DNA from: Membranipora membranacea | Lineage: Eukaryota; Bryozoa; Gymnolaemata; Cheilostomatida; Membraniporidae | Assembly (NCBI GenBank): GCA_914767715.1 | Contig: OU612070.1 | Coordinates: 4,729,501-4,793,500 of the forward strand | Length of the DNA: 64,000 nt | Direction: 5' to 3' | Program-made: the position numbers and the translations under genes | The notes under the pieces: generated by a model | Database searches by the model: none | Seen by the model: the letters and a program-made list of their open reading frames with translations, nothing else | Told to the model about the DNA's origin: nothing | In this document: piece after piece, positions 37,961 to 51,000 of the stretch | Numbering within the stretch: position 1 is the stretch's first letter | Layout of the letters: every line of letters begins with the position of its first letter

Positions 37961-39352
37961 TTAGCATGTTAGGAAAGTATGCGAAGCTGGCATATCTAAG
38001 TTTTTCAGACTCTGACAGTTTGGTTTCTTTCTGAAAAGTGAGGCACTCATTGAACTCTTTGCTCATGTGTTATGCAAAAGATATCCAGTCAAAAAATGAC
38101 ATAAGAGGCAATTGAAACGTCAAAAATGTTGTTTGTAATTGCCCCAAGACAGTGGGGCATACAATACCATACAATATCATACTAGCATCAAGTATCCTGC
38201 CATCAAGTATTATAAACTTTGATTCTAGTCCCATAAGAAGTTTGACATAATTCAATTGAATTTTTTTCAATTTGTGCTGGTCTGATACGAGCAGCCTTCT
38301 GTCCAAGTTTACTTGGTGAATTAATTGCCATGTCAACGAAATCCCACAATGCAATTTCAACCTGGAATTCCCTGATGATTAGATTACTTAGATTACACAG
38401 AATACGAGTTATTTCCCCACACATATAATGCCAAAACAAAACACCTTTTAATTTCTAAATATGACCACTACAACTGGGTACACCCGGTGAATTGTACAGA
38501 ACACACACCAATGAAGTATAAAACGTGATCAGTATCCTGCCATCAAATATTGTCCGTGCCATAACAACTTATGCTATAGCTGCTTCTGGCCTATATGAAC
38601 AAAGTATACAGTTGGTTCTTATACCGAGTAGAGTTGAGAACAATATTCAAGCAGATGGATGGGGTACCAAGGGAAATAGTTATATATTATACATATTATA
38701 TTACATGAAAGAAAATATATAATGTTAAATAGCTTGTTAATACAACCATAAATAAGAAATTCTAGGAACAGAATTATAGCATTGACCAGTTCCTTAAACA
38801 AGAAAAAAAGATAGTACTAAGCCATTATAATAATACACTGACTAAAAAACAGCAACGGTAATATTTATAGTATAATTACGTTTTAAAAACCATTAACAAC
38901 ATTGTAGGTTTAGCATAATTAATTTGGGCTAAACACACCATGAAAATATTGACAATAGTTTATTTTTCCCATCAAAGGCCCACATGTGAAATTTACAAAT
39001 GCATGGCCGGATACACTGCATAAAATGAAGTGGGATAAATAAAACAAAAACCCGTAACAAAAGAGGGGGGTGGTCTAGTACAAAGATAGCAACTAATACA
39101 AATCTGTACAATACATCATACACAATAAAGTGCTGGTATGTTGTATAGACATACCAAATAATTTTGCATAAAAAAACCTTAACCAAACCAGATTTTACGA
39201 ATCCCCACACAAATCGACAAACACTGTATTTACATGCTCAACAAGACACAGGGGCTCATCTCAAATTTGATCATTCAATACAAATTTTGCAGCTGTTTAT
39301 AAACACAAGAACGACCAGATATTGGTAATGAAATTGAAAACACATGGCTTGA

Positions 39353-42300
39353 CTACCTATTTCGATTTGCCTGCTCTTGTTCAAAAGAGAATACAACTTC
39401 ATTAACCATCTGCATATTTTCAATATTGGCTTCATGACGTTTCCATCTAAAAAAACTTGAATGGCAAAAATAATTTCCTACGTAGACCCAGATTTCTTCA
39501 GTACATGTGTGTGGTTGGCTATAGACGGTATGTTATTCGCTGCGGGCCTTCTGCGTCTCCTAGTGGAACCTGAACAGCTGCCATTAGATGAGCGATATGA
39601 CGGGGTGTTAGTGAAAATATTACCTAGTGCTGAATTGCCTCGGCTCGTGAAAGGTGAACTAGACGTCCAGCTCAAATTACTGGGCATCTGCATATTATAA
39701 GGTTTCATATCGCCTATAATGAAATGAAAATGAACATTATCATACATGGCAAGAATCGATAACAATTCAGACGGCACTCTGGTCAAGGGTTGTGTTATGC
39801 AGTTAAGAGTTGTGTAACCTGTAACATGTATTTGGCAGCCATCTTGATCACACCTGATCTAGGGGATAACCAGGTAGTTAAAATGAGTGCAGTTGTACCT
39901 GAGTTAGAAGTTGGTGCAGAGTTTCCGGTATTACTCTGTAGGTATTGCCTCCTCCGTTTAGGTGATTTATTATCCGATAAATATGTGACTGAGTTAGGAG
40001 CGAGGAAGCAATCTTGTGACTGTTCACTAGAGCTCTGATATGCTTGTGACGAGTGCATCTAAAAGTAAAGTCGCAAATACAACTCACTGAGGTAAAAGGA
40101 TGACAAATTTCCTACCTAGTTCGATAAGATCATTTCTTCGTCTATTGGGTGCTTAGAGACCCCGGAAGGACCACAGCAATATTTAGTCTGGCAGCTAGTT
40201 CAGCAGTAATTATGCAATATTTTCACATATAAAAAATTCAGAGCACCATTGGGTAAAAATGATGCATAGTGTTAGAAATTGTCCTCCCTTCTCATCTATG
40301 AGCTATGAGGTATTTATGCGCCCTAGTGCTGTGCCAACCTGACAAGCTACCACTTCAAAAGACTTTTTATTACCATTCTTTGACACACAAGTTCAAAATA
40401 AATATAGTTCCATTGTCAGGAGACTTTTTCACAATAGTAGATAACTTCATTTATTAATTTATACGTTTCTCAAAAGTAGATAGAAGTGATAGTTTATTGG
40501 GCTGGTACAGCGCTAGGCCCTATGGATACTATATATTGCTGTGGTCCTTGCGGAGTCTTTAATTACCAAATATCAGTTTATATGACAGTATCGATACTTT
40601 GGGGAAGACTGTGAATCAAGATGGTGAATGTTTCAACAATCATGCAGGTTATATGTCTAAGAAAGGACTGTACAATACATATTCACTAGATTGGGCAGAT
40701 AAGGCAAAAAAAGTTGAACGGGTTAAGATGTAGCATTTATTTTAGACCCCAAGCACCACAGGTAGATCTCATCAACTATTTGTATCTGTATTAGCAAAGC
40801 GTCAGTGAAGGAATTTTTGAGATCCATGGGACAAGTAGTTTCTGAGAGACTGAAAAGGAGATATATCACGTTAGTGGATGATGTACAATTAATTTTATAT
40901 ACAATCTGACCTGCCATGTCAGATAGCAATTATTTCCAAAGTATCCAAGACAGGTATTCCACTTAACTGCACGTATTGAGATCACACAAACTATAAAATG
41001 AGACAGCAAGACAGCCAGGAAATGTCTGACAAACCTTTGAAGATTTCAGCCTACGATAGCCTGTTCGAATCGGTCGCCCGTATTTCCCATATCTAGTGCG
41101 CTTTAGTTTAGTAGAGTAAGCTAGATGTGGGAATGTTTGATGGATAATGCCTTGGAACTGAAGCTTATTGGTAGGTGTTTGATCGTCATGTTCATTTCCC
41201 AGCATATCTCTGGACTTGACTGTAACATAAAATGCTACAGATTTGACACTAATTGCTAACGAGATGAAGCAATTCAAGCAATTAAATCCGGACAAAATAT
41301 TTTGGCAAATTTATCTGATCATTGTTTTCAAAATTCCGAGAAAATGTTTTGCCAGTAGGATGTTTCACAACATTAAAGAGCCTTGTTTTATTTAGTATGA
41401 GGAAAGGATCCTAATTGCATGTCGCCAACTGTTGTCGACGCAATTTCCTATCAACCGCTTCGTGGCAAATAAAATCAACCAGTGCCATACGCCGGATTAC
41501 TCTCAGAGTAAGGACAACATTTCTATGTGATATTATGATGGAGAGCTCACTAACCATGTTGGGCATCTCAATATAAATACAAATACAAATGACCGATGTT
41601 AAAATATGATAGCAAGGCACCTGCATCATGCGATAGTTGAGCAAATACACATACTTGGAATGCCATAGGTAGGACCTGGCTCCAATTCATGGAAAAAGTC
41701 AGATTGTTCATCGTCAGCCTCACCAGCCTGATCGTCGCACGTCTCAGCACCATCTGATGTCAACTGACTCGACTCACTGTCAACAAAAATCGCATATAGT
41801 TTTGATAACCAGCTGGGGAGCCCATGTGTCACAAAGTTTGACATTATCAATTGAATGACCATCGGAATGGATATTGAGTAACAAACTATTAAACCTGAGT
41901 CACCTACAGATTGAGTATGATCCATATTGCCTGCATTTTGAGTTCATGCCGGCGACTCACCAGTAGAATGGGACCAACTGGAATGCAGACAAATTGGATC
42001 AGACTAGAAGACTAAAACTAGGTCTTGTATATTAGTTAGTGGGACGAGCCTGATGGCTGATTGGAAAAGGTGCCCTACTGGGCGTAATTCAGCATCGCGC
42101 TGCAGTACAGTCAATCAGTATAATACCAAATTGGCTCATACGGAATTCAGCATTGAGGTAACAATACCAGGGAATGGTAGTATATATAGCAGGCTGACCA
42201 TCATGTATTTTGGGGTCTTGTGTCACAAGTACTCAACTCTTTCCACAATAAATACATTGGTGAATGGTTAAATATACAAAAGTCATGGTGATAGGAAGAA

Positions 42301-44736
42301 TCACGGGAACCATTGGAATTTCGTTGTTGCCAAACCTAGAGATATCGTAGTATCCCGTGTCAGCGTTTAGCATAGGTATATATCCAGCACCCGCAGGCTC
42401 GCTATCCATCCTCTGCGATTTGTGTTTCCTGTCTCCGCCTGCGTTGTCTGTCTCCATCACCTCCTTCTTCCTACCATGTGGGCGGGGCTTTGATTTTCTC
42501 TCATGTTCTGGTGTAAAGGATCGTTCATCTGGTAGGCTGCCGACAATTATTGAAGGACTGGCGTTTAGCTTTGCTCGTCTTCTGCGCCTGGCATCTATTT
42601 TAAGTAATGATAATGTATATATTGACTTTTACTGATATATTTGTATTATTAATTAAACAGGAATTCATTCCTTTTGATAGCATTATTTTATATATATATC
42701 CGGAAAAAACAATAGGATGCTCTTAATATGTCACAATCATTGCCAAAATGTGACATGTATATTTTGCCCAAAATGTATTATTAGATTTGTTGATTGTCTG
42801 CAACGTACCAATTGTCAACACTTACGGTCAGTAGTTTTCTTCTCAATCTGTAAGTCATTTACTGAATCAGATTCCAAGTCGCCTCCCGATACCAGACTGT
42901 TATTAGCTGGTAAGGAAAGAGCTGATAGCTTATTAGCAATCCGAGAACACTGATCCTCTGAATCTGTGGTTGCCTCAACAGCAGGGCTCAGTGTTTTCCT
43001 TCTGTGAAAAAAATCAAGATGGAAACTAAAAGGTCAACTATGCTGCACTAATTCCTGAGGGAGCAGTGACCATACCCAAACACATTCATCTAAACCAGAA
43101 TTAAAACCTTGGTCAATTCTGAAATGTCACGCCCTTGCGGAATCGATGTTCCCTGGATAACTGTATTGATTGATCCAACATGAGCAAGCTATTAGGTGCT
43201 TTACTCCTCAGATGTTCCCTCGCTCAGCATACTACCATCAAGCTTATGGACATACTGGTACATGCACATTATCAGCGTTTTGTGAAAATGAACAGCAGAA
43301 AAACCACAATGGCCAGGGTCGCAACTCTGATGTACCTAATACCTCAAAGCACAACACAGTTTGATGTCGTACCTGGTTTGTAAAATAACCATGGAATGAC
43401 TGTTGCTTCAAGGTCGCTTGTAAAAAATGCAGTGATCATAACACCATCAACAGAGACAATAAAAGCCAAGGTATTTGCTAATGTACCCTTAAGGGGTCAT
43501 GAAGAGTGCAGGGTGTATTCTGAGGAAATACGCTCTCATTGTACTTTTGTTTGTACAACTGTCATTCCTCGGTATTTCTTAGAATTTTCGGTATTTCTGG
43601 GAATTTAACCAACACCAAACAGGAAACACAAACATTTATCTGGCCTTTTATACCATCATTGAAGCTTGAGTAGGGAAGCTGTTTTTTTATGGGATGGATT
43701 GTTTGGGAAAATGATGCTCCATCACAGGGTTTTTGCAATGTGTGTAAGACAAGAAGTCAAGTCGCCCAGTAATCAAGAGACAAGGCCCCAATCACTGGAT
43801 CACCTGACCACAAACTGCAGAAAGCCTGTGATTCAAACATATTTGGGGTGGTTGATATGGACGCCACTTTAGCCCACCAAGAACATGTTTGTACCACAGG
43901 CCTTCTACTGTTTTTGGCGAATATCCCGAGGGTGGCAACTACAACCCCCCCTCCCCTGACAAAATCATGCTACTATTTTTGTAACATACATGTGGAGTGG
44001 AATTGGATGGATTGGAGTAATGTTGTTAGCCAGCTGTAAGTAGCTGATTTGGTTTTGCTGAGATCGGAGTATGCTGTCAATATCGCTGCCAGCTGAAGCC
44101 TCACTTCTGTTTGGGAAGTCAACCGAGTTGTACAGACTCATATCATCACCAACACCATTGCTATTTCTCCTCACTTTACCTTTTCTTTTTCTACAATGTA
44201 GAGAGAAAATGAAGGCTATTCATAAAAGTCCATCACCTACTCAAACTGGACGCTTTTGGAAAGCCCTAATGAACAAGCAAATGTGCATCAGCCTTCACTA
44301 AACATTTAAAGAGCAGGTTTTTGAGCTCTGGTAAGCCTATAGTTTGAAATATTCTCAGAGTTGTCTAATTTTTACCTGCCTTGTTTGTCTGTTATATTTA
44401 CATTATTCTTTGACACGATCAATAGAGCACTTAAATGAGAGGAGAGCACTTAAAACTCACAAGATATAGAATTGTTCTCAAGATCTTCATAAAATGAAAA
44501 CTATCCCAGTAGCCAGCTGATCAGTGAATGGCCCTAACTTTATCAGATTGCTGTTGAAGAAAGAAAACTTGCATTGCTACCATTGACTTTTTCCTAAACA
44601 TCAGCTAACTTGACTGACTAACTGTGACATTTTTGCTCAGAGCATTTACTTACCGGTTGTGACGACGAACAGTTTGCTGCAACTCTTTGGATGACTCCTG
44701 CAGGGCAAGGGAGAGGTCTTGAGCAAGCGCTTCCAT
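39353..44736 (-). CDS. GPATCH2: GPATCH2/GPATCH2L-family protein without a G-patch, 9 exons
   Basis: Exons in transcript order: 44736-44654 (ATG), 44190-43990, 43001-42826, 42594-42336, 41776-41655, 41120-41035, 40058-39899, 39713-39482, 39446-39353 (stop TAG). All phases join, giving 470 residues; human GPATCH2 is 528 and GPATCH2L 482. The N-terminus MEALAQDLSLALQESSKE followed by RKRKGKVRR resembles the family start. Exon 4 begins with an Arg-rich HARRRRRAK block. Exon 5 holds the family acidic motif (TSDGAETCDDQ, then DDEQSDFFHE), which corresponds to the DDEQSDWFYE motif I recall from vertebrate members. Exon 8 has STRRRRRPAA. The family G-patch is nuclear and RNA-helicase related, but here no GxGLG glycine motif is found. 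Instead the protein ends in WKRHEANIENMQMVNEVVF and a Gln/Glu/Asn-rich tail. The sixth exon is the weakest. The symbol denotes the family. Confidence 0.8.
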
Positions 44737-46220
44737 GTACAAGTACCACCAGTGCTTTAAGGATAGCCACCAGGACTAATCATCATGACTCAGAAGTTGT
44801 AAACCTGTTGGTAAACGGAACAAAAAGTGTGAAAATGACAATCTATACTATACCACATGCAAAAATCCAGGCATCAATCAGCATACAACAACTTAGCCTA
44901 TTGTATCAAAAACTGAGAGATATAATAGATTGTTAATACTAGGGAAGAGCTGATATTCTTTTCCCTGCATTTGATGAATTTTTTGTGTGTTAAATCTGAA
45001 CTTCAAATGCCACACACTGTGACTCTAGCTAGGCACAACATGAACATGTGCAATAGATTTTTAGGAATTTAACCCTTAAAATGATGTTTTATTATCATGA
45101 ACTCGAACATGAATAGAATGAATGAAATAGAAATGAATAGAAATATAATATATCATGATGGGTAATGTTAGAATTACTAAGAAGTTGGTATACTTACTGA
45201 CTTACAGCTACAAGTACCACCAACTCAACTGAACTGTCTGTTGTCTCTCAGCAGAGTCAGTGATTCATTTATTTACCTTCTGACTTTAGTTTGTACGTAG
45301 AATAAGTTGTAAATCACTGATATTAGCTCTTAGCTCTGTCTCATTGCACTTAAGTGTCTGGATAATGAGTATTTATCTACTAACTTGGGAGAGAGAGACC
45401 CTAGTTGAAAAGAAAATTTTTTTACAAAAAGTAGTTAGTTCTGTAGTTTCTCAATAAAGGCTGATCCTAAATTCTATATACGTAGTTTCGACTTTGTTCA
45501 CATTCGTACTGACCAGTTTGTACTAGGGGTAGTTCATACTTCCTGTACTAATGCGCAGGCTCAATGTATTTAATTTACCTTGAAGAATGAAGGAAAAGAC
45601 TGAAAATGACCCACAGTGAAATTGACCTGATGAAAATGTCATGAGTATGAAAACAACCCACATGTGACCTTGACATTTATAAGACAATGCAAGGAGATCG
45701 TAAAACAGTTTAGTTAGGGTAAAGTATACATGAGAACTCAACTCTTATTTATAACAGTGAAGACAACTACTAATATAAGCTGAAATATTCTTTCGTGTAA
45801 GCTGGTGTAAGAGACTCGAGAGGGTGAGTTCAAGTGAGTTTGATGGGTATGAACTTACCATGCAGAGACCAACTAAACAAACAACTGAGGAATCGATGGG
45901 GGAGCTCAGACTCTGAGTAACAAGTTCTAACAATGCAATGGGAAGATCTTTAAAAGAAGGGGGAGTTCGATTGGTATGAACTTATGTAAGCATTCCAATT
46001 AAAGTCCATTAATAGTTAATCACGTTGGAGATATAATTTTTCCTTCTGTTATTATCAATTATCATTTCTCAGTTTGTGTAGGTGAAACTTTGGTCCAGAT
46101 TGCTGTATGTTATTTGGCTTTGAAATTGCGCTACAATGACAGTACAACAAAGTTTACACTATCACTATCAAATCGGTTTTATTACCTGTGATCAGGATTT
46201 CTTTTATCATTTTGTTTCAG
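44737..46220. other. Upstream flank of the GPATCH2-family gene
   Basis: No convincing exon on either strand. It should contain the promoter and any non-coding first exon of the minus-strand gene. A weak direct repeat (GAGTT...GGTATGAACTTA) occurs near 45828-45861 and 45964-45983. Confidence 0.45.
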
Positions 46221-46426
46221 AAAACAGACCCATCTAACCTGGTGAAGACGCTACTTTATTCTCTGTTCCGGGGGAATGAGGCTACAGAGTATGGAAAATC
46301 AATGGAGAGTAATAATGAAGCTGAGGAGAAAATGAGATTTGAAGGTGTGGAAATAGAGCATCCTTCCCTGTATGCCCACAACATCCACAAACTCATGGCT
46401 GGATCACCTGATGGAATCGCTGAGAG
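46221..46426 (+). CDS. YqaJ / lambda-exonuclease-type domain exon (fragment)
   Basis: A single open exon between a good acceptor (tttgtttcag, 46220) and a plausible donor (GAGAG|gtattt). Phase 0 in, phase 2 out, 68 residues. It reads PSNLVKTLLYSLFRGNEATE, then YGKSMESNNEAEEKMRFEG, and later HKLMAGSPDGIAE. The order (Gly-x-x-x-Glu-like block, then SPDG) matches the YqaJ viral-recombinase / alkaline exonuclease fold, in which the acidic residue of the SPDG motif binds metal. Such domains occur in many invertebrate genomes, often next to transposon-derived genes. I found no partner exon upstream, and the downstream frame at 47214-47435 does not join in phase, so this is probably a remnant. Confidence 0.5.
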
Positions 46427-47213
46427 GTATTTTTTTAGAGTACTAGGCTGCATATTCTCTGTACTTCGCTCAAAAGTCTGCCGCAGAAGCCACTTGCCTC
46501 ATTGGTGGCATTACCGGACAAAGGACATTACACAATCAACATGATTATTTTCACCAGGTTCAGGGTCTTCCTTATGTTATTTTTTATTACTGCAGGTTTT
46601 GATGATTTTATATTGATTCGTATTGATAGAAATTGAGAGGAGATTTTTTATACAAGGATTTACTCACGGCTCCAGACCTTTTACTTCGGTGCCATTTTAC
46701 CGCAGCTAGCTTTCCCTATGAAAAGGAAAGGGGGGTTCGAGAAAATAGCTAGTAAATGTCAGCAAGAAGGAGTTAACTTTTAAAGTTTGAGTAAGGAATA
46801 ATAGGAATGATTATGAGAAAATCTTAATCTGGATATTTTGTTGCATATTTTGCTTAATTTTCGGTTAATAAATTGTTTTACAGTTATGACGTTGGTATAA
46901 GATAATTTGTTGAAAATAAACTTCAGCATTCAAACCCAAAATATTTATTGTCTGAGGGAAAAGCTGTTGACAAGAGCAAGAGGACCAGAAGTTAATTAGT
47001 TATGAATGATGATTATGAATGTATCAGTGAGGGCTACCAATTGTTATTACTATTATTATCTGTAGTAGAGTTTGTTGTGGTTGTAGAAATAGCTTTGCGT
47101 CAAACTGGTGTCATTTTTGAGAAAGCTTTGTTCATTCAGAAATTAGCTGCCTTTCAGTTATTGTAACTTAGCAGACTGTCATACCAGCCTTGTGATGCAA
47201 CCACTTACATGAT

Positions 47214-47435
47214 TTGCAGGCTTGCGACCATTTTAGGATGGCCACTGCACAAGTCGAAGCAGTACATAGAATAGCAGATATCTGTCATCATATTATGGGC
47301 ATTGCTAACACTGGTAGCGAAATAAAAGTTACAAATAGTACCTTACTAGATGAAGATCATACAGGCACAGTAAATGCTGAATGGATTGTGAGGAGACAAC
47401 TGCTTCTCAACAACAAACTAATCGAACATAATTAG
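47214..47435 (+). CDS. Possible terminal exon, unknown protein
   Basis: An open frame preceded by an acceptor-like tttgcag (ending 47219). It runs as ACDHFRMATAQVEAVHRIAD to a TAG after KLIEHN. The amphipathic, helix-like composition is compatible with coding, but I recognise no family, and its phase does not fit the YqaJ-type exon upstream. It may be chance. Confidence 0.25.
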   Translation: MQACDHFRMATAQVEAVHRIADICHHIMGIANTGSEIKVTNSTLLDEDHTGTVNAEWIVRRQLLLNNKLIEHN

Positions 47436-47503
47436 TTTAAATTGCCGTTATTATAAATGTATATATATATAATATATATCAATATACATATTGGATTATA
47501 CAT

Positions 47504-47568
47504 GATTATGGACTAGGTTTGGTGACACCTCTCCATGATGAAGAGGTATCATCGAACCTAAACCATAA
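47504..47568. repeat. Hairpin repeat
   Basis: ATTATGG, TAGGTTTGGTGA and CACCTCT pair with AGAGGTATCATC, GAACCTA and CCATAAT around an 8-base loop. It is a 65 bp foldback sequence of MITE type, next to an (AT)n tract at 47458-47480. Confidence 0.5.
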
Positions 47569-48016
47569 TTACTGGTAATTTCCTGTTTGTATTTCTAAGA
47601 TCTAATATAGAATACACAACACATAAAACATTAAATAACCAGGAGATTAAAATTACCAGTGTTTTATTTGCGGCAAATCAAACAGGCTCTGTTAACACGA
47701 CATATTGAAATCGTATAATATCAAATGAAGGAACATAAGAGTATGCAGCAGGATGACTTCAATGGCAAATTCTAATTATGTTTAGACTAAGAATCTAGAA
47801 ACATTTTTTGTAAAACTATTGTGATGCTGTAAGAATAATGATAATTTTCACCATTTCGATTTAGGTCCATTTGATCATAATTATAGCAGCTATTCAAAGA
47901 TTTTAGATTATAATTCAAGTATCTTTTATTGAGTGATAAAAAGCTAATAGCTTCAACATCAAAAAATCTTGATGTGATAATTTCATATTGTTCCTGTGAA
48001 CTTGGAGGATTCATTG

Positions 48017-51000
48017 TCATTGTCTACGCGAGGTGACTTTCAGCATAATTGGCTTCTCTGGATCCATCCTAAAGTTCTTAGCTAGTTTTACTGGTCGAGG
48101 CTGTAAAAGATAAAATAAAACAAGCAATCATTTATTCCTACATGCATATTTTGTTAGCTTAATGCGATAAATGCCCCTTAACCTTTCTTATGATATCGGT
48201 TCCTTTCTACGGTCCTTGCCCTCACTGAAAAATAAGGCGTTGCAAACTAGCTGTGATGACATGTCCGGCATGAAGGGTTATGCTTCATTTGGCCAAGGCA
48301 CTGGTACTTGACTAAAGGCAGCAATACAGTTTGAGGTTCCAGACTCCAGTATATTGATATCATCACAAATTACTCTGTGAATACATGTTACATCATGGAC
48401 AAACCATAGCACTGTGTAATTACATCATTGGCATTGAAATATAAATCAGTGATAGTACAAATGTACAAATAATTAAAAATTAAGTTATCTCATTTAATGT
48501 GATATAATATAACATTGTTTCATTTGATATTATATGATACGTTTAATTAATAAGTAAGTGATTAACTTACTGGAGTCTCTTCACAAGGTTCAAACACGAA
48601 GTTTCTCAGCGCAGCGACTAATGTGACCTTCATCTCAAGTAATGCCAGCCTCATTCCTACACAGTTTCTATTTCCGATACCAAATGGTGCCCATGCACAT
48701 TGATGTCTACGTTCCTTGTTTTCTGCATTGAACCTTAAAGTGGAGAGGTCATTGTTCAAGTTCACATTATAACACAAAACACAAAAACACCAACAGGTTT
48801 GGGTGGACGGTTATAGGCTCTACCTAATGATTTCACAGTATCAAAAGGGGTTTCCAAAAATCCTCTTATTACCACACAAAGCAAAGGTTAAATCATTTTA
48901 ACATGACATCTTCCTGTGTCTTAGTTCATTCTCCATCTTGATCTACAATGTGCCACAAAATGTACCAGATCAATTATTTTATCCAATCATAGAGTATCAA
49001 AATTAATACCCATCTCTATAGAAAGCTATAAGAGCCTATAACTTCCTCAAAATTAGAATTCTAATGCTGAAACTAGACCACAAGATAGAACAAAGTATGA
49101 AGAATAAAGTGAGTTACAGGAAATTATGTCATGTTTCAAAGGTAGCTCAGGCATGGTACGACGTGTCAGTTAGACTTCCATATATTATCTTACCTCTCAG
49201 GATCAAAGCTTTCTGGGTCAGTCCATATATCTGGATCATGGTGTATCCCATAGATCATAGCTGAGACATAAGTGCCTTTTTCCAACCTAATCCCTTCCAC
49301 TATGCAGTCTTTGTCAACAAGTCTCTCTATTCTGATAAATAAAGAATTTTTTTGCTATAACCAACTGTGGATCAGCTTTCATCACACACCAATCAGTGGT
49401 TTGCACTTGTTACCATTTTGAGTATATATACACACCGCAGCATTGATCAGCTATCGTAACCTCAAAGAGCAGAGCAGTTTGCACGACTTCCCTTTATTAG
49501 CACATCGACGTTTGCTAATACTCAGAGGATTGAGGAGTATAAAGAAAATGATGGATCCGCTGAATTTGCAACTGCTGTAAATCTGTTTAGACCTCAAATG
49601 CACCAATAAATAGTGATGGTGGCATAACTCTGTCAATAATACCTTGGGGCTGGTGGATAGATTCTCATTGATTCATTCATACACTGCTCAAGGTATTCTA
49701 GCTTGTTAATATCCTCATATGTCGGGCATTCATCCACATCTTGCCCTTCCATAACATTGCAGATTTCATCAAAGCACTAGGAGTAAAATAAATTTTCACG
49801 ACATCTCACGCTGAAGATACTTGCTGTACCTGGGTCACTAAACAATTTGACACAGATTAAGTTGTTGGTATAAAAACCTTTACTATTGCTGATAAATTCT
49901 TCTTGCAATTGGAATTAAAGCAGTTTTCTAAATATTTAAAGGTATGAGATATTCTGTTACCTTTTGCTGATGTTCAGGGTTCATAGCTAACTCATATAAC
50001 AGCCAGGTCAGAGTAGATGCAGTTGTCTCAAACCCAGCCATGTAAAAGAAGATCCCGTTTGCAATAATCTCATCTTTAGACAGACCTAAACACAAAAGGT
50101 GATTTTTTATTATCTATGTCACAAAATTATTTTAATAAGATTAGCAACAATCCGAGTCATCCACTTTTTAGTCGTATAAGATTCAATACTTTTAAAACAT
50201 CCTCTCGCAGACCTCTCGCAGACCTCTCGCAGACCTCTCGCAGACCTCTCGCAGACCTCTCGCAGACCTCTCGCAGACCTCTCGCAGACCTGTGATTTTA
50301 TAAGCTGAAAAGTGTAGGACAGAGAAGTGAAAGGACAGCATTTTTCAGTTTTTCATGAGACAATACAACTCAAATTTTGTTTTAATTTTTTTCATGTACT
50401 AAGCCTAATGTTATCGTTATTGTAATGATAGATGGTTTAAAACACATATACATACAAATAAATACACATATCTCAAATATTGTTTCATTCAATCAGCTCA
50501 ATCGAGTTCTTCAGGAAGTTGGTGAGTCTAAAATTGCAAAGATGTTAAGGGAGGGAATAAAGGACTCAATTGAAAAAAAGAACTCAAGCGTTCGGTATTG
50601 GCATGCAGTTTTGATTATTTAGATTAAACACAAACCTCTAGGAGACCATGGCTGTCCGTAGCGGTCAATACTTGTGTCTTGGTGACCTAGTTTGGGATCT
50701 TCAATCAGCTTGTCCAAACATAGCTGAACAAAATCCTTTTGTCCAGACGTATCTCCCTCTCTACCTTGGATTATTCGGTCTGTTATACCGCGGAAGTAAT
50801 CCACTGCATCATTGTCGAACATCAGATTAGTGTGCTTAGATAGTAATTTTATGATAGAAGCAGGAAACCCCACTACAAATATACAGCAACATGTTATATA
50901 TGATGGCGTCGTCTGCTTCCATGGTATACACCTCAAAACCTCCCTATTGAATCACCAGAAAAATTGCTGTGCTTTCAAACATATTTTTTCACATTTTTCA

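Larger units (their letters stand above)
36541..38594. mobile_element. 2.05 kb foldback element with long inverted arms
   Basis: Left arm about 36541-36905 and right arm about 38230-38594 are imperfect reverse complements over some 360 bp. Anchors are GGCCAGAAGCAGC with GCTGCTTCTGGCC, and ACCGGGTGTACCCAGTTGTA (about 36657-36676) with TACAACTGGGTACACCCGGT (about 38469-38488). Between the arms lie degenerate tandem repeats. No transposase-like frame is present, so it is non-autonomous. Target-site duplication was not identified. Confidence 0.75.

Noticed and set aside
38070-38439. Minus-strand open frames of 78-96 codons
   Set aside because: They lie in the right arm of the foldback repeat, and the composition is that of the inverted arm, not of a protein gene.
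40723-40929. Extra GPATCH2 exon with a VPW-like string on the minus strand
   Set aside because: In the frame that reads LLVPW a stop follows quickly and the phase does not fit between the neighbouring exons. Exon 41120-41035 to 40058-39899 already joins in phase.
50201-50291. CRISPR-like array
   Set aside because: The 11 bp units are directly adjacent with no spacers and lie in a eukaryotic intron.
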